DNA of 64,000 bases from Dictyophora rubrovolvata (GCA_029959195.1 CP114124.1:806001-870000); one strand, 5' to 3'; numbered from the stretch's first letter, positions 22,037 to 34,720 are shown. The notes: generated by a model not told the origin, from the sequence alone. Numbers and translations: made by a program.

Positions 22037-24884
22037 ATGTCATCTTTCTTTCGCAGAGAACAGCCGCCACCACCAGCCCCGCCTCAAGACTGGGAGAAAC
22101 GCCGCGCCCCCGCTGGCCAGCGTGTAGCTAACCCGTCATCTCAAACTCAAGGAGGAAAGTACGTTCGAGGACGTTCTATTCTTTTCATTTCTTTCACATG
22201 TTCAAGCGTAGCTTTCAAGTTGTTGAATGTCCTAGTCCGGCGCTTGCTCTTTCGAATTGTGTGATTGTCCAGTCTACGGACTTTCCTCAAGGGTTTCATG
22301 TTATTTTGAATAGCAAATATCCGTTGACAACGAAGTGCGTAATATATAAATATTCATTAAAGGTGCTTGCTTTTCATCATTTAACGAGTGTTTTAATGCA
22401 GACATGACAATACCGGTAAACTACTTCCAGGTCAGATTGGAGTCTCATCTGCACAACGACAGTGGATGGGTTTATCCGTAGTGGGCGATACTGCATCTAT
22501 CACACCTCTAAATATACACCCGTCCGACATTTACCTTGGAACGATAGATTTAGAAGTTGGTTTTTGGAAACGCGGACTAGAAATCAGCGAGCAGTTTTCT
22601 CCAGACGAAATGGTCAAGACATTCATCCGGGCGTTTAATGGTCAAATATTTTGCATCGATCAGCCGTTGGTTTTTGAATTTCATGGGCACAATTGTAAGG
22701 CTACTGTGAAAAGTATTGGCATGCTGGAGCTTGGTCCGGGTGGGAAGAAAGGACCATCATCACGAGCGTCGAATATGGGAGTTTTAATAGAACAAACCGA
22801 CGTGAACTTTTTCAAAGCGCCAGATAGTAAGATTAAAATTAAGAGCAGTACTAAACGGTACTTGAATTTATTCTTCTATCATTGAGCTTATATGAATGAT
22901 CTCACTATGTAGACCTCCACCCAATGCAATTCTCGCGCCCAACTTCAAATTTGAAGACATGGGTATTGGTGGTCTGGATTCTGAATTCGGTACCATCTTT
23001 CGACGTGCCTTTGCTTCCCGAATTTTCCCACCCGGCCTCGTTGAGAAGTTGGGTATTCAACACGTTAAAGGTTTGTCATTTGGCCATCTTTTCTTCCTTC
23101 CGACTTTAACTCGCCTGCTGCGCAGGTTTGATCTTGTATGGACCACCTGGAACAGGAAAAACGCTGCTGGCCCGCCAAATTGGCAAAATGCTGAACGCTC
23201 GAGAACCCAAGATTGTTAATGGTGCTGAGATTCTGAATAAGTATGTTGGAGCTTCAGAGGAGAATATCCGCAAGTTGTTTACTGATGCTGAGCAAGAGGT
23301 AAGTTGAGGGTAACATTTTATGATTATGACATGTAAGACTGACAGTTGTTGATTTAGTATAAATCGAAAGGGGACGAAAGTGGTCTTCATATCATTATTT
23401 TCGACGAGTTGGATGCGATCTGTAAGCAACGTGGGTCTGGTGTAGGTGGGGGTACCGGTGTTGGCGACAGCGTTGTGAATCAACTGTTATCCAAAGTTAG
23501 TTTATTTCCTTCCAACTTTTAATTATGCTCTTTAACCATGGGGTCTACTAGATAGATGGCGTAGACCAGTTAAACAACATACTGCTAATTGGAATGACCA
23601 ACCGAATAGACATGATAGATGAAGCTTTACTTCGCCCGGGCCGTCTAGAAGTTCATATGGAAATCTCACTACCGGACGAACATGGTCGGCTACAGATTTT
23701 GACCATCCACACTGCGACGATGAGGGCCAATAAAATCATGGATAACGGCGTTAGTCTCCCGGAACTGGCCGCAATGACAAAGAACTTTTCCGGAGCAGAG
23801 ATTGCTGGATTAGTCAAGAGCGCAACCAGTTTCGCCTTCAACCGACATGTCAAAGTCGGTACACTAGCTGGGATTTCGAATGATGTCGATAACCTTAGAG
23901 TTACCCGTGATGATTTCCTCAATGCGCTAGATGAAGTGCAGCCTGCTTTTGGTGTATCGGAAGAAGAGTTGACTACTGTTATTCAAAACGGCATCTACCA
24001 CTTTTCGGAGGACATTGAGGTGAGTTTATATTGCCTAACGTAACATCTTTAATTGATGTTTGATCTGCCAGCGTATTCTGCACGACGGTCGGTTGCTCGT
24101 CGAGCAGGTTAGACTCTCAGTGCGTACACGACGAGTCTCGTTATTGCTTCACGGGCCGTCGGGATCTGGAAAGACGGCGCTGGCAGCAACAATTGCCAAA
24201 GAATCGGGCTTTCCTTTTATCAAACTCGTCTCACCGGAGACTATGGTTGGCATGTCAGAATCTCAGCAAGTCTCGGCAATAAACAAGGTGTTCACGGATA
24301 GTTATAAGAGCCCGTTGAGCGTTATCGTCCTTGATAATATTGAACGGTTACTTGGTAAGGATGTTGAGAGATCTGATTAGATTTAAATCTGTGTATAAAC
24401 TTTTTTATATCTAGGATTTACACCGATTGGACCGCGGTTTTCCAATGTTGTATTGCAGACTCTTCTAGTCCTACTACAACGGACACCGCCTAAGGTGGAG
24501 CTCTTTCTAGTTTTCCTTGGGGACAACGAACTAACTTAGCGTTAGGAACGTCGTTTATTGATTATTGCGACAACATCTATCCGAGCACATTTTGATGACT
24601 TCCAGCTCTCTGACGCATTTGAAGCTGAGAGTTACGTTCCTGCCGTATCTTCATTACCCTCTGTCGAATTCATATTCCGGGCTGTCCAGCTCTTTGACTC
24701 CAATGGGGAATACTCGGTTATCATGAAGAGATTGCAAGCGGCTGGGTTTGGTGATGATGATAGTAGTCCTAGAAAGCTGCAGCTTGGAGTCAAGAAGCTG
24801 TTGAGTACTATCGAAATGGCCAGGCAAGAGCCGGAGCTTGTTGTGGAGAGGCTTGTTAGCGCGTTCATCGGTCTTGGGATGTAA
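22037..24884 (+). CDS. SEC18: Vesicular-fusion ATPase Sec18/NSF
   Basis: AAA+ ATPase that, with alpha-SNAP (Sec17), disassembles SNARE complexes after membrane fusion. Order of domains: substrate-binding N domain ([20 protein letters not shown] through [10 protein letters not shown]), D1 with Walker [18 protein letters not shown], Walker [13 protein letters not shown] and the arginine-finger region [19 protein letters not shown], then D2 with [13 protein letters not shown] and [19 protein letters not shown], ending [12 protein letters not shown]. Eight or more short introns. The start is uncertain: the ATG at 22037 begins a Pro-rich tail, but the best GT donor after it does not phase with SFQVVEC; a weaker donor near 22128 does, and an in-frame ATG at 22198 is an alternative start. 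Confidence 0.93.
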
Positions 24885-25769
24885 TTATACTCAAACATTA
24901 AAGGACTTTCATCTATTTATTTTAATGTATGTCATGTTTTTGTTTTCAATACCGAAACCGTTACTATATCAGTACCGGATTGTTTGCCTCATGTTTCGAG
25001 TTGGAGGTTTTTTTCACACATTTTCTGGGAAGGACATGATAGATCATTTCGCTTATCAATAGAGCCAGGCATTACTGACCCGTCCGGGACGCGGGACAGC
25101 CGGGAGTTGCGCTTGATCTGTACATGCACTAATATCAAGCTTGCAACGTGAGACCAGATACTATGAGGGATAATTTCTTGCCTACTAATAATGGTGGATA
25201 AAAAAGCTTCAAAGTCAACACGGTAAGTAAAAATTGTAAAAAAATATTTACCACGACCAATGCTCACTTGAAGTGAATCCAATCAGTAGGTAACTGCACA
25301 GGCTACAGCAGCGCCTTTGTTCTGGAGAAAGAGCTCACATGCGCAGATAATTCCAGCCAGGGGTGTCAAGATGAGTATGTGCCTTTCTCCATTGGAAACC
25401 TGACGGAAGAGCGACGGAAAAAGCAGTGCCAGGAGAATAGTTCTGAATGATTAATTACTACTTGCTACTACTTGCTACTACATGGGGTGCCAGTGGCTCG
25501 TTCATTAACACTATAATGAATTGATGATCTGCGACTTACCCGACGGATTAGATTGTTTTCCGCTACTCGATGACATAGTAACATCAAATCAAAATTAAGA
25601 CTCCACTTTACCCTACCGGTGTATACTCCGGGTCCGTTGCTATGATTGGCTGGAGAACACCATTGGGCGTCCAACTGGCAAATGCTGTACTCCTGTCAGT
25701 GATCCCTTCCGACTCTCAAAACTTTCTACAACTTACGACTGAGACTAGTTCTCAGCAACGTTTTCGACA
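24885..25769. other. Intergenic with one cryptic open stretch
   Basis: About 885 bp. Apart from the membrane-protein-like stretch listed separately (25283-25442, minus) and a three-copy TACTACTTGC repeat near 25455-25482, I see no gene. Confidence 0.4.
25283..25442 (-). CDS. Possible last exon of a small membrane protein
   Basis: On the minus strand, a good acceptor (ATTCAG at 25443-25448) is followed by about 52 open codons ending in TGA. They read TILLALLFPSLFRQ, then a short polar loop (VSNGERH), then ILILTPLAGIICACELFLQ and GAAVACAVTY, i.e. two hydrophobic segments with normal codon use. A start exon is not settled: an ATG exon at 25538-25574 (MSSSSGKQSNPS, donor GTAAGT) lies in the right place but leaves the wrong phase. 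It could be a real small gene with an unfound exon or a relic. Product unknown. Confidence 0.35.
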
Positions 25770-28440
25770 ATGTCCACGGGTGGCGTCGACCTGAATGATC
25801 CTGGAATATCAAAAGCTTGCAATGACATGCTGGCAGACATGCTTCGCTGGTAAATAACGCAAAGAACATTGTCCCTTCCTTCTCCTCCACCCTTCGTTTT
25901 GGTCAACGTGCTGAACTTGTGTCTTTCTTTTGGTTTTAGGGTATTATTAGGATACACGAATAAACCGAACCAGTTGAACGTATTCGCCTCTGGTAAAGGT
26001 GATGTCCACGAAATGAAAGAATACGTCAAGGCAGACGTTATCTGCTACGGTGTCTTTTCAGAACCAAGTCGAGAGAAGAGATTTCGGCTTACCGTGACTT
26101 ATATTCCTGACATCGTCGGCGGTGTCTGGCGAGGTAATACAATTCTGACACCCAGGCATACATCACATTTGTTTATTTTCGTTATTCTCCAGCTCGCGCC
26201 TTAGTACATGGCAAGGCAGTCGCGAACAAGTTTGGGGTGAGTTCCTTCCACGTCAGATCAGTCAAAAGCTTATTGTCTTCTTCCAACTATTTTTGCGACG
26301 TTAAGAGTCAAAAGATGATCAGAGTCTCAGACCCAAATCACTTCAATGTTCAAAGATTCCGCAGTGGGTTGGAATTACCACCACGTCTCACGGATTATAT
26401 TCCGTCAGCACGCGCGCTCACTGTCGCCGATACCTTCTCACCTCCACTTTCTCCTGTCAAATCACCACCTCCGAGAGGTGATTCTTTGAAACCTTGTCAG
26501 ATCGTTACCCCCGACAAACCAGTATCATCAGGAAAGGCATACCCACCACGTGATACCCACTCTCAGACACATGATACCTCATACAAGCTCGACCACGTTG
26601 AGCCAGCAGTCGGCTTACCATCTGCTTCCGATAACGCTACTCATGTCTCTCTGTTTTCCGTCGCAACAGGTACTGCCGCAGTTGAGAACTTCAAGCTTCG
26701 AAGTGATTCTCCGTCCTTGTCTCCAGCTGTAAAATTAAGCAACAGATCTCTATCACTTCCTTCCCCTCCTGAAGATAGTGACGATGGCGACGATGATGGA
26801 GATACCGATGACGACGGATCAGAGCATCCAGGTGCACCGTCGCTGTTCACCCATTCTTCTAGATCTTCTCGACATGTTTATGCAGCTCAATCACCGCGGC
26901 AGGAATTCTATCCAGGACCATTTCAACCCTCGGATAGCTCATCTGAAGAAGAATTACGAGAAGACACCCATTATGACAGTGAAGCTCCGGATGATGATGA
27001 TATAGAGGACACAGCAGATACCCACCCTATATCTAAAGATTCCTTCACTATGACCAAACCTTCTCCAGCTCCAGCCAAATCATCTTTACTTTCTAGTGAT
27101 GTTTCTCGGGATAAGCCCTTACCTCCCGTTCGAATTTCCTCTATAGACCTACTAGAAGGTTATCACAAAATTGACTCTCCTCCCAGCTCTGTTGAAAAGC
27201 TATCTGTCAACTTAGATTCAGTAGAAAAGACACCTACCTGCGATTCTTTTGGTTCGACTACCGTATCCTCTCTCCCATCACCTCCTTCTTCTCCAGACAA
27301 TACCAAGCCTCCGCTTCCTATTGCAAATATACCCACTTCCCGATTGTTACCCAAAATTGTTGTGCATTCCTCACCACAGCCCACTCCTCGTCCTCAGCCG
27401 ACGCCGATACCACCTCTGCATTCTTTTCCCGCTAAAGCGCAGACGCAGACGCAGACACAGAGTGAAGCATCTCAGTCTTCACCTCAAATTGTACCTCAAA
27501 TCACGCCCCAAATCCCATCTCAGTCTCAGTCTCAATCTCAATCCGAACCTGAACCTCAAACCCAGCTTCGACCAGTCTCTCTGGCTCAGCCTCAGGTATC
27601 ATTACCAAAATCTCCCGGATCTCCTCCCCCCCCCCTTTTTCAAACATTCCGAAGCAGCCCCAGCGCCATGAAATATCAAAACCCGCATAGGCGGGTATCC
27701 ACAGCCATAGACGAAGCTGAAGAACAAAAGCTCGCTTTGCTCGTAGAAGAAAGACAACGAAGGACGATGGAGCGTGTAGAACGGGAAAGAAAAGAAAGGC
27801 GGGAGCAAGAAGCGCGGGATCGTGAGTTTATGCGGAGGCGTGAGCAGGTGAAGTTGAAGAGACTTCAGAAGGCGAAGATGGCGGAGATGACGAGGGAGGA
27901 GTTGAAGCGGAAGCAGGAGTGTGAAGAGGCGATGAGGCGGGCTCAGTTGGAGAGGCGTTATGAAGAACAGTTGAGTAGGCAGACGAAGGTGCAGGAGAAG
28001 ATTAGGAGCCTCGGGGGGATGTTGTTGTTAGCCGGGTTTGTTAGTGTTTTGTCTGGGACAACGTGGAAGAGGCGGTATTATCAGTTGACTACTGAGGAGT
28101 GGAAGTTTTTTAAAGATGATGAGGTGTGTGTTTGTGTGTAAAAGATTTTTGAGTCTAATTTTTTTTGATAGGATATGAACTCTCCTTCGAGTGTTCTTGG
28201 TTTGTCTCGTATAAAAGCTGTTCGGGAGTGGGATGAAGGTTATGAAGAGTTGGAGTTTATGCCGAACGGCTTTGCGGTTGAGTTAAAAGATGGTGCTCCT
28301 TGGCTATTCTTTGCGGAGTCAAAGGAGGAAAAGGTGAGTTTTCTTTTTATGATGGGAGTGTGTTCCCGTTTTCTTAAAAGTGTGAATTATTGTTGTAGGA
28401 AACATTTTCTGGTCTGCTCAGTCAAGCGGGCGGCGAGTGA
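25770..28440 (+). CDS. ADF-H / coiled-coil / PH domain protein
   Basis: Six exons (25770-25849, 25940-26133, 26193-26236, 26306-28123, 28172-28333, 28399-28440) with consistent phases give 779 aa. Residues 1-~130 resemble the actin-binding ADF-H domain of coactosin/Abp1-type proteins (helix ISKACNDMLADM, strand NQLNVFASGKGDVHEMKEYV, then FRLTVTYIPDIVGGVWRARA and VHGKAVANKFG). Residues ~130-490 are disordered and Pro/Ser-rich with Gln repeats. About 500-660 is a Glu/Arg-rich coiled coil. The last ~105 residues look like a PH domain (LLLAGFVSVLSGTTWKRRYY, GFAVELKDGAPWLFFAES). Inferred role: linking cortical actin to membrane lipids. The individual domain calls are by eye. Confidence 0.8.
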
Positions 28441-29182
28441 TGTAAAGAAAACAAGTATCCATACATCTTGGGAACCGCATAATACCACTATTCTTGACGT
28501 TGAACATTTCGCTTTCCCCTCTCTTTAATCTGTTCTCACTCGATCTCGTGTTTTGTGTTGTGTGTATCACTGTACACTCATTGACGCTCCTTTTTGTGGA
28601 TTCGGACGCCTGTCTTCATATTATTACCATCGCCCATATTATTATCTCATAATAGTCCTATTTATTCAACCACATCCGTTTCCTCTTTTTATTTGTATCT
28701 CGTCCTGTCTCTTCTTTCTCTCTCAAGTCTCTCCCTATATTTTATGTCCTATTGTTTTATTTTGAAGCAGATGTATTAGATTGACAGACACTTGTATTTA
28801 AATACCTATGTATGTCGATCATTATCAATGGCGAAGTCCTGAGATGGGATGTTAGCTTACTTTAAATTTGTTTCGTTTTTTTTTTTGATATGACCTGTTC
28901 AAAATGTGTTTTGGGAACGATTAAAGAGCTAGGGACTAGGGTTCAGTCAAATGAGATGGGGCAGTAATTAAGTTACTTAAAGCCGCTGTTCCTAATGAAA
29001 CTCAGCCGACGGTCACTGTGGGGCAGTACTGGGTGCAGAACCGTTTCAGACCTGAGGCTGTCTGGCGTTGTTTTGATTCGTGATGCGCTTTGGTGAAATT
29101 TGGTGACTTGTTGTGAATCAAGCTGATCGACGGACGGCGGCGCCAGGTCAGTAGTCCTGCTACCACTCACGAACAGGGCATA
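28441..29182. other. 3' flank of the ADF-H/PH gene
   Basis: T-rich sequence after the stop, presumably 3' UTR and terminator, then about 400 bp without recognisable features up to the Tc1 element. Confidence 0.4.
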
Positions 29183-29184
29183 TA

Positions 29185-30774
29185 CAGTCACGCACAAAAC
29201 TGTGCGCGCGCGCGTCGCTTTTGGTATATAATGAACACAGTGTGCTCAATAAATTCTTTTAAATCACGAAAGAAATTGTGCGAATGCATGAATATAATAA
29301 TTACAAAGTTTATTATAAGTACTTTTGGTAATTATCGTCCGTTGATACAATATAGGCTACTTTGTGTGACATGTACATGTGTACAGTTTTGTTCGTGTCA
29401 TCAAAAATATAGAAATCTAATATTTCGTATGCCCTCCCTTAGCTTTTTTCACTGCTGCTACCCTCCTTGGCATACTTTCAATGAGATCCTGACAAATCCT
29501 ATCATCCATGTTCAACCAAACATCTTTGGCTCTTTCCCAGAGTTCATGTATGCTGGTAGGGTCTGTCTCATACCCAGCAAGCTGCCACTTCACAACCCCC
29601 CAAAGGTGCTCTATTGGATTTAGGTCGGGAGACTGTGGAGGCCATACCATGACATCAATTTCATGATCATTAAACCAAGCTTTCGCTTTTTTTGAAGTGT
29701 GTTTTGGGTCATTGTCCTGCTGGAAGATGAAGTCATCCACTTCCTTCCCAAAATACTCCAGAGATCCCTGCAACTCTTTCTCCAATATTTGACAATATAA
29801 ATCAGCATCCATTTTCCCATCAATCTTGGCGGCCCAGCCTGTCCCCTCCCAAGAGAAACATCCCCAGATCATGATACATCCACCACCATGTTTCACAGTC
29901 TTATCCACCAGTCGATCATTTAAGGGTTCCCCTGGCCGTTTCCAAACCCACTTTCGTCCATCACATCTGAGACGATTTATTTTTGTTTCATCTGACCAGA
30001 CAACCTGTTTCCAGTCCTCAATCGTCCAATTTTCATGTGCAATCACCCAATCGAGCCTCTCCTTCTTATGCCAGGATGAGAGGAGGGGCTTTTTCACCTT
30101 TGTTGTTGCCTTAAGACCAAAAATTTTGAGGCTGCTTGCATTGTGATAGCATGAAACGATATATCACTCGCATTTTGAAGTATTTTCTGGGCATCTACTG
30201 CTGTGGTTGCTTTTCCAGAAGTAAGACAATGGACAGCCTGCTGGATGTCAGTAGGAGAAAGTGACCAAGGACGACCACTGGTGGCTCGGGCAAGCTCATT
30301 TTGATATTCTTTTCTAATTTTAGTGATAACCCCATGACTAACACCAGCTCTTTTGGCTATTTCCCTGGCCAATGCCTTCGAATCGAGGAGACTGAGCATG
30401 CTGTCTACTCTTTCCTGAGGAAGTCGAATCATGCTCAATTTTCCTGGCCTTTCCATCTCAAAAGTCTTCAATATTATATTACCTATCTGCATACAGTCAT
30501 GTGACCCCAAGCCAATAGAAAACGAGCAATGCAAAACCTTAGTTTACTTTCCAAAACTCAAAACACACAAAACTGTACATGTGATCTCCACCTAATAATT
30601 TATAAAAGGCGAGTGAGCGAGAAACGATGAGCACAAGTCATCTTAACAAGTTATGTTCTCACCATATCCAGGTATGTTCTCAAATAATTTGGTGATTTTA
30701 AGGATTTTATTAAGATTTTTATTTAAGGTACATTCCCAAAGTGACAGATGCGTGTATAGTTTTGTGCGTGACTG
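29185..30774 (-). mobile_element. Tc1-type DNA transposon, 1.59 kb
   Basis: Inverted ends share CAGTCACGCACAAAACT (17 bp exact, with weaker similarity to about 40 bp) and are flanked by TA (29183-29184 and 30775-30776), the Tc1/mariner target duplication. A second pair of related boxes containing ACAGTTTTGT lies inside each end (about 29387-29396 and 30568-30577), similar to the double binding sites of IR/DR-type Tc1 elements. The transposase is on the minus strand between them. A GC dinucleotide run just inside the left end has expanded. Confidence 0.92.
29417..30534 (-). pseudogene. Tc1 transposase, one frameshift
   Basis: Cut-and-paste DDE transposase. The N-terminal part (30534 to about 30100) has the helix-turn-helix DNA-binding region (ALAREIAKRAGVSHGVITKI, then GRPWSLSP). 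The catalytic part (29417-30097) has all three acidic residues: D in VVWSDETKIN, D in FQQDNDPKHTSK and E in LNPIEHLWG, with exactly 34 residues between the last two (D34E). The frame changes by one base near 30105-30120, in an A/T homopolymer just before GLKATTKVKKP, so this copy should not make a full enzyme. No other defect was seen, suggesting fairly recent loss. Confidence 0.88.
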
Positions 30775-30776
30775 TA

Positions 30777-31211
30777 TGTAGTAGTTGAGGTACATATATT
30801 TATTAGTTACTAGACTACTTGTAAGACGAAGTTCCATAAAAGTTCAAAATTGTTGACACCACCATACTATTATAATGTATGCTGATATCAACTACAATTA
30901 AATGTGGCATAAAATTACATCTCAATTGTTTCACAGATTCCCAACAGATTCTTGATACTAAGTATGACCAATGATGATTCGACCCAGACTTCATTCATTG
31001 TGAAACTACTACAAGTAATTCTCATAATGTATAGCATAAATATGCTGCATTGGTTGCATTAATCATGATGCCGGCATTGCTAGGGCGATATAAATGATTA
31101 TATGCAGGGTACAATCGTGTAGTAATGATTCTGCGGTCTTGCTTCTAAGTTCTTGAGTTTTTTGAGACGCTTCTCCATAATCGTATGACAAGCACAAACC
31201 GCTGGTCGCGA
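30777..31211. other. Spacer between the Tc1 and hAT elements
   Basis: About 435 bp of AT-rich sequence with no gene or repeat that I recognise. Confidence 0.4.
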
Positions 31212-31219
31212 GTGAAGAT

Positions 31220-34200
31220 TAGTGATGGATCCAGTTCGGTTCAGTTCAGTTTGGTCTGAAACCGGTTCGTACTTGGCGACCCATCACGATTTGAGTTCGG
31301 TTTGAGTACAGTTCGGTTTGAAACCGGTTTGATCAGTTTAGACTCTTCAAAAACATATGTATTTGACTCAATATTAATTAATATAATATTTCAAGTTCCA
31401 ACTCGGGGAATTGAAGCGGTATTCCATCGGCAAAATCATACACCCAATCCTCCTCATCGATGATCATCAATCTCTCCTCCACCCGCTTTGCTCTCTCCTC
31501 CTCAGATAGTTTTTGTTCCCGCTCTCGTCTATAAACTGTTTTAAGAAGCTGTAAAGCTGATAAACAATCCGAGGACAACCTATTTCGCTTCTTTGTATCG
31601 GTATCAGCGGCACTGCTCCAAACATGTTCTACTGGAGTAGCCGAGCCTTGAATTGCAAGGTAGTCAATGGCCATCTTGCTGAGAAGTGGGTAGACATGCT
31701 GAACTGACTAAAAGAAAGAAGTCATTCCATGAAATATATCGAATGAAGAAGTAATACCTTCCAATAAGCCAAACTACTAGGGCCACCCACATCCAGATGG
31801 GCAGTTACTGGCTCATTCAAGTAGCGTTCAGCCTCACTTCCCAATGGTGCGGTATCGTGTTCGTCAAACATATCACCCCATATGGACTCACCACCGGGTT
31901 TCAGCTGAGATTTTGAAGTGGTTTGGCCCTCTGCATACTTCATGTTAAACTATATTATGATGATGATTTAACAACTGAAAAATCCTAATGAAATTCACGC
32001 GCCTTTTCAATAAAAGCTTCCTTTGCCTGATCTGCTAAAGTTTTCATAGGATCCAATGGAGACTTGTCTTTCCACCATTTTTTCAGGTAACACATCTTAA
32101 TGTAGGGGGTGAGAACTGTAAAAAAACTGCAAGTCAAGAAATAAAACCAATTAAAATAAGATTATTTACTTAGCGCATTTCCGTATGCATCAGTATCTTC
32201 CATCTTAAGGTAGTATATGGACAACTTCTCAAGGCCGGCTTGAATGATAGAGACAATATCCTCCTCATCATCGACATATTTGTCTTGAAGCTTCTCCCAT
32301 TCAGATTGAAGGTATTCCAATGCAGGGAGAGCTTTATACAGTGTTGGATAACTCTCTGCTGACAATAACTGCTGGCCGGAACGAGCTTTCTGTTGAGAGG
32401 TTTAGCAGACAACTCATTATCATATAAATAAACTCATGCTCAAAATTTCAACAATAATTTCTACCTTAACCCAAGTGCTATCTGAGACAGCCAATTTAGA
32501 GAGACTATCTTTGTATTCTGGTGTGCAGCAGATGGTGTCCAATGCCTATAATGCGTGAAGTTGATAAGCAATATGGAACTGAAATAAATGAACGAACCGA
32601 GTGCAGTTTCAACGCCCTCTCTAGCATCACACATGTGGAAGACCAGCGTGTAATAACATCGAGTATAAGTTCTAGAGGTTGACCGATGACCGATGCTTCG
32701 CCCCTGCCTTCTGCTTCAGCCCTTCAAATGTTGATTTCAGCTTCTTGGATACGACAGAACTTGAGTTTGCATTGTGGCGATGAACGAATCTGATTATTAG
32801 GTTTATTTGATGAAATTTAACATGTTATGTGCTCACCGCCACAACCAGGGCCCATATCAAAGCCACAACGCTAGTATTGTCTGCTGCTATGTCTGTCTCC
32901 ACTAATGCCTTGAGTACATCGGATACACCAAGATGGTAAATATGTGGCAGGCATCTAAAGGTAATAAAGGATAGTAGTTAAATAATGAGCCATGAGGAAA
33001 TGAATGTACCGTATGTGTTTTTCCTTATCATACCAGGTGATTCCCTTTCCCCGAAGTCTTATCTTTAGCCCAGTCAGCATGGTATCATTGTTGGATGCAT
33101 TGTCAGTTGTAATCCAACCTAACTATATAATAAAATTATGAATTATTTTTTACGTTAAAAGAAGGAAAAAAGGACAGTCCCTTTTCGAAAATCTCAAACT
33201 CGTCAAATAGCCCGAAGATATAGTCTGCAAGATTATCACCGGTATGTGGCCCTTCTATTTCTCGGAAACCAAATAGTTCATATCCCATCATCCAAGCGTC
33301 ACCTTTTGTTTCCATAATGATGTAGTGTGCTATGATGGCAATATATGCTTGCATGGGTTTGGATGACCAGCAGTCAATTGTGAGACTAATCTTTCCTGGG
33401 GCTTGCTTGGGAACATTGAGTCTGAAGTTGTCTGAAACAAACGGACATAAAACTTACATGCAACCGTCGCTTCATTGCCAATTTCTCTGTTTGATATTCT
33501 CGCATGATAATCTCCACCATCCCTTTACAACCGGGTATGTCATCCATGCAAAGATCATGCCTAAGTAGATGCAGAAGATCACGGAACTCTTTTTGTTCCA
33601 CAATAGAAATAGGCTGTATAATAAAAATGAGGTAATAGGTAAAAGATACATTGAAAAGATCGCTTACCAAATCACACGCTGTAATTAGCTTCATAATCGA
33701 CATTTTGAGATGTTCTGGGGTAAACGCAACCCTTGGAGCAATTTTCTCCAGATGTCCATCCAAATTGGACTGAAAGCCATTGGTGTCATCTTCTTGGCCA
33801 GATTCTAGTTGGCAAAGCTGTTGAAAGGCAGCGGAATGGTGTTTTTTTATATGCATTCACAGGGTTGATGATCCAGAAGAGTTGCTATATTCTGCAACAG
33901 CATGAGCAGGATTATTTTCTTAAATCTTCCTATCAAGATGTTGAAAGATAGCCCAATGATAAATCCAGATGATAACATACTGGCAGACACGGCAACTCCT
34001 CTTATCATCATTATTTGGATCGGGGGGTGTGAAGAAATAGAGCTTCACAAATGCACAATCCTCCCCTTTCCTTGGCTTCTTCATATTAGACTGAATGCTG
34101 ACAGTAGGATTTGCTTCATCTTCATCGACATCGATGACAGTTGGTGTGGCAGAGACAGTATTAGACTCGCTTGTGCTGGTCTCGCTTGATGGTGATGTTG

Positions 34201-34712
34201 ACTCGCTTGTGCTGGTCTCTCTTGAAGTTGATGTTATCTTAGAGGACCTTGTTACCCGTTTCGTATTATGAGTCGCATCAGTTTTCTTCCGTTTGGCCGG
34301 CAGTGGTGTTTGTTCTTCTAGAATCATGAGAAAAATAAATGATTCATGATTAGTTAGGGTATAATCAGAACAGACCTGATTCGTCTTCTTCGGTTGATCC
34401 AGACGGTTTGGATTGGTCAGTCGGGGCGACACGCTTGCGGGATCGAGCTGACATCAAGTTCCAGATGAATGTTGAGGCACAAGGAAGGACACTGACATGT
34501 GTGTGGATGATCTGCCTCCAAACTGTACAGTTCAGAAGCTATTTTGATTCTACGAAAGACTAAGTACATTGGCTCTAGTCAAACTGGTTTGAAACTGGTT
34601 TGGTATTCTTGACAATCCCAGTTCCAGTTCGGTTCCCAAACCGGTTCCAAACCGAACCAAACCGGGATCAAACCGGTTTCCTCAGTTTGGAACCAAACTG
34701 GATCCATCACTA
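31220..34712 (-). mobile_element. hAT DNA transposon, 3.49 kb, nearly whole
   Basis: Ends are inverted (TAGTGATGGATCCAGTT at the left; the complement at the right) and flanked by a perfect 8-bp target duplication GTGAAGAT (31212-31219 and 34713-34720), diagnostic of hAT elements. Both subterminal regions (31230-31345 and 34590-34700) are packed with short CGGTTTG/AAACCGGTTT repeats, the usual transposase-binding arrangement. The multi-exon transposase is encoded on the minus strand. Exact target duplications imply that the insertion is young. Confidence 0.93.
31378..34454 (-). pseudogene. hAT transposase, one in-frame stop
   Basis: Start ATG at 34452-34454 (MSARSRKRVAPT); about ten short introns. 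Parts in order: Ser/Thr-rich leader, BED zinc finger (CRVC ... SGSSTL ... MHIKKHH), first catalytic Asp in SLTIDCWSS, second in GWITTDNASNND, the DVITRWSSTCVMLER block, and the C-terminal dimerisation region (DYLAIQGSATPVEHVWSSAA) with a final acidic tail ending ELEILY. One TGA at 33857-33859 lies inside the BED finger between SGSSTL and MHIKKHH, consistent with CGA to TGA decay. I saw no other interruption, though splice sites were only spot-checked. With that stop this copy is probably inactive. Confidence 0.85.
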
Positions 34713-34720
34713 GTGAAGAT

